Below are positions 5,874 to 6,447 of a stretch of 6,447 bases of DNA, piece after piece. How positions within the stretch are numbered: position 1 is the first letter of the stretch; each line of letters starts with the position of its first letter. Below the pieces are notes generated by a model. It was not told the origin of the DNA, ran no database searches, and saw nothing but the letters and a program-made list of their open reading frames with translations. The position numbers and the translations under genes were made by a program. This stretch comes from Candidatus Methanomethylicia archaeon (lineage in GTDB: Archaea; Thermoproteota; Methanomethylicia; Methanomethylicales; Methanomethylicaceae), in assembly GCA_024464205.1 (NCBI GenBank), contig JANHAI010000062.1, forward strand, positions 1 to 6,447, read 5' to 3'.

Positions 5874-6447
5874 ATGCCCAAGGTCAATTGCAGAAAAGTG
5901 TCATGGGACGACGTAGAGCGTTGGTGCCAGACAGTAAGCGACAAGATAATAGCTTCGAATTGGCTGCCCGATTGCGTGGTCGCCATATCAAGGGGGGGCT
6001 ATGTCCCTTCAAGGCTAATCTGCGACAGGCTCCTTGTTGGCGAGCTTGTCTCGATCCAGGTATCACATTGGCCGTCTGCGGCGCAGAAGGCAAAAGAGGC
6101 AGGGGTCCGAAACCCACTGACCTGCAACTTAGACGGGAAACGGGCATTGATAGTGGACGACATTTCTGATACAGGCGAGTCCATCATTATTGCCAAGGAC
6201 TACGTCTGGTCCAACTGCAGGCCGGACGAGCTAAGAGTCGCAACGCTCCAATGGCTCTCCATGAGCAGCAAGATCGAACCGGACTACTTCGCTGAAGAGA
6301 TCAGAGAATGGGTATGGGTCCAATATCCTTGGACGCGGCTAGAGGACATAGTTGGCTTTGTGAAGAGGATCATCTCCGACGGCGAGAAAAAGGAGGCATG
6401 GACATTGGACGAGATCGCAAAAGCTTTCCCAAAATGGTATGGCGTAG
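5874..6447 (+). CDS. Purine-type phosphoribosyltransferase (hypoxanthine/guanine/xanthine), 3' end outside window
   Basis: Read by hand, since the frame stays open at the window edge: 191 residues. The PRPP-binding loop ALIVDDISDTGES (91-103) is clear, preceded by VVAISRGGYVPSRL (35-48), the pyrophosphate-loop region. WVWVQYPWTRLED (146-158) resembles the aromatic purine-binding end of archaeal Hpt/Gpt-like enzymes such as those of Sulfolobus. These use PRPP to turn a purine base into its nucleotide in purine salvage in the cytosol; which base is preferred cannot be read here. Archaeal members are mostly about 180-230 residues, so little is probably missing. The last visible part (about 172-191, including DEIAKAFPKW) is a polar C-terminal tail. 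ATG at 5874 is the first possible start because an in-frame TAG lies at 5868-5870. A run of seven G at 5992-5998 encodes part of the R40-G41-G42 loop with the frame intact. Confidence 0.92.
   Translation, partial: MPKVNCRKVSWDDVERWCQTVSDKIIASNWLPDCVVAISRGGYVPSRLICDRLLVGELVSIQVSHWPSAAQKAKEAGVRNPLTCNLDGKRALIVDDISDTGESIIIAKDYVWSNCRPDELRVATLQWLSMSSKIEPDYFAEEIREWVWVQYPWTRLEDIVGFVKRIISDGEKKEAWTLDEIAKAFPKWYGV

Noticed and set aside
5888..6169. Plus-strand open frame of 93 codons, and minus-strand frames of 87 and 65 codons in the same place
   Set aside because: They are shadows of the phosphoribosyltransferase, whose frame from 5874 contains the PRPP motif and stays open to the window end.
1..6447. 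CRISPR arrays, insertion sequences, tRNA or rRNA genes
   Set aside because: No regularly spaced direct repeats, transposase frames, terminal inverted repeats or tRNA-like cloverleaf sequences were seen on either strand.

Overview
The window looks archaeal, from an organism of roughly balanced base composition. The evidence is an archaeal-type (ApgM) cofactor-independent phosphoglycerate mutase, a short hypoxanthine/guanine-type phosphoribosyltransferase like those of archaea, and starts preceded by TATA-like boxes about 26 to 28 nt upstream of the initiation codon, which is the geometry of leaderless archaeal transcripts. Arginine is often encoded by AGG/AGA and there are GTG starts. I cannot place the phylum from sequence alone; Thermoplasmatota-like and Thermoproteota-like lineages both remain possible.

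Layout. The left third is on the minus strand: a trans-sulfuration-family PLP enzyme whose C-terminal half lies outside the window (1-652), and upstream of it a ten-helix EamA/DMT transporter (802-1686). A compact divergent promoter region around 1690-1769 separates these from a plus-strand run: an HPr-kinase/PEPCK-like P-loop protein (1770-2711), the phosphoglycerate mutase (2766-4040), a small PspC-domain membrane protein (4091-4540) directly abutted in the same frame by a 12-helix MFS transporter (4541-5767), and a purine-type phosphoribosyltransferase cut by the right edge (5874-6447). Two genes, the first and the last, are absent from a closed-ORF search because they run off the window ends; both were read by hand.

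How the genes relate. Most genes appear to have their own promoter, so this is mainly a row of separately transcribed genes: sulfur amino acid metabolism, glycolysis/gluconeogenesis, purine salvage, two transporters and a membrane stress-type protein. The one convincing co-transcribed pair is PspC plus MFS. The longest stretch without a gene is 149 bases (653-801), so no large non-coding region needs explaining. I see no CRISPR array, insertion sequence, tRNA or rRNA.

Novelty. Nothing here amounts to a clear new system. The most interesting items are the orphan HPrK/PEPCK-like kinase, which keeps the P-loop core but lacks a recognisable HPr kinase signature, and the in-frame, zero-gap PspC-TAA-GTG-MFS junction.
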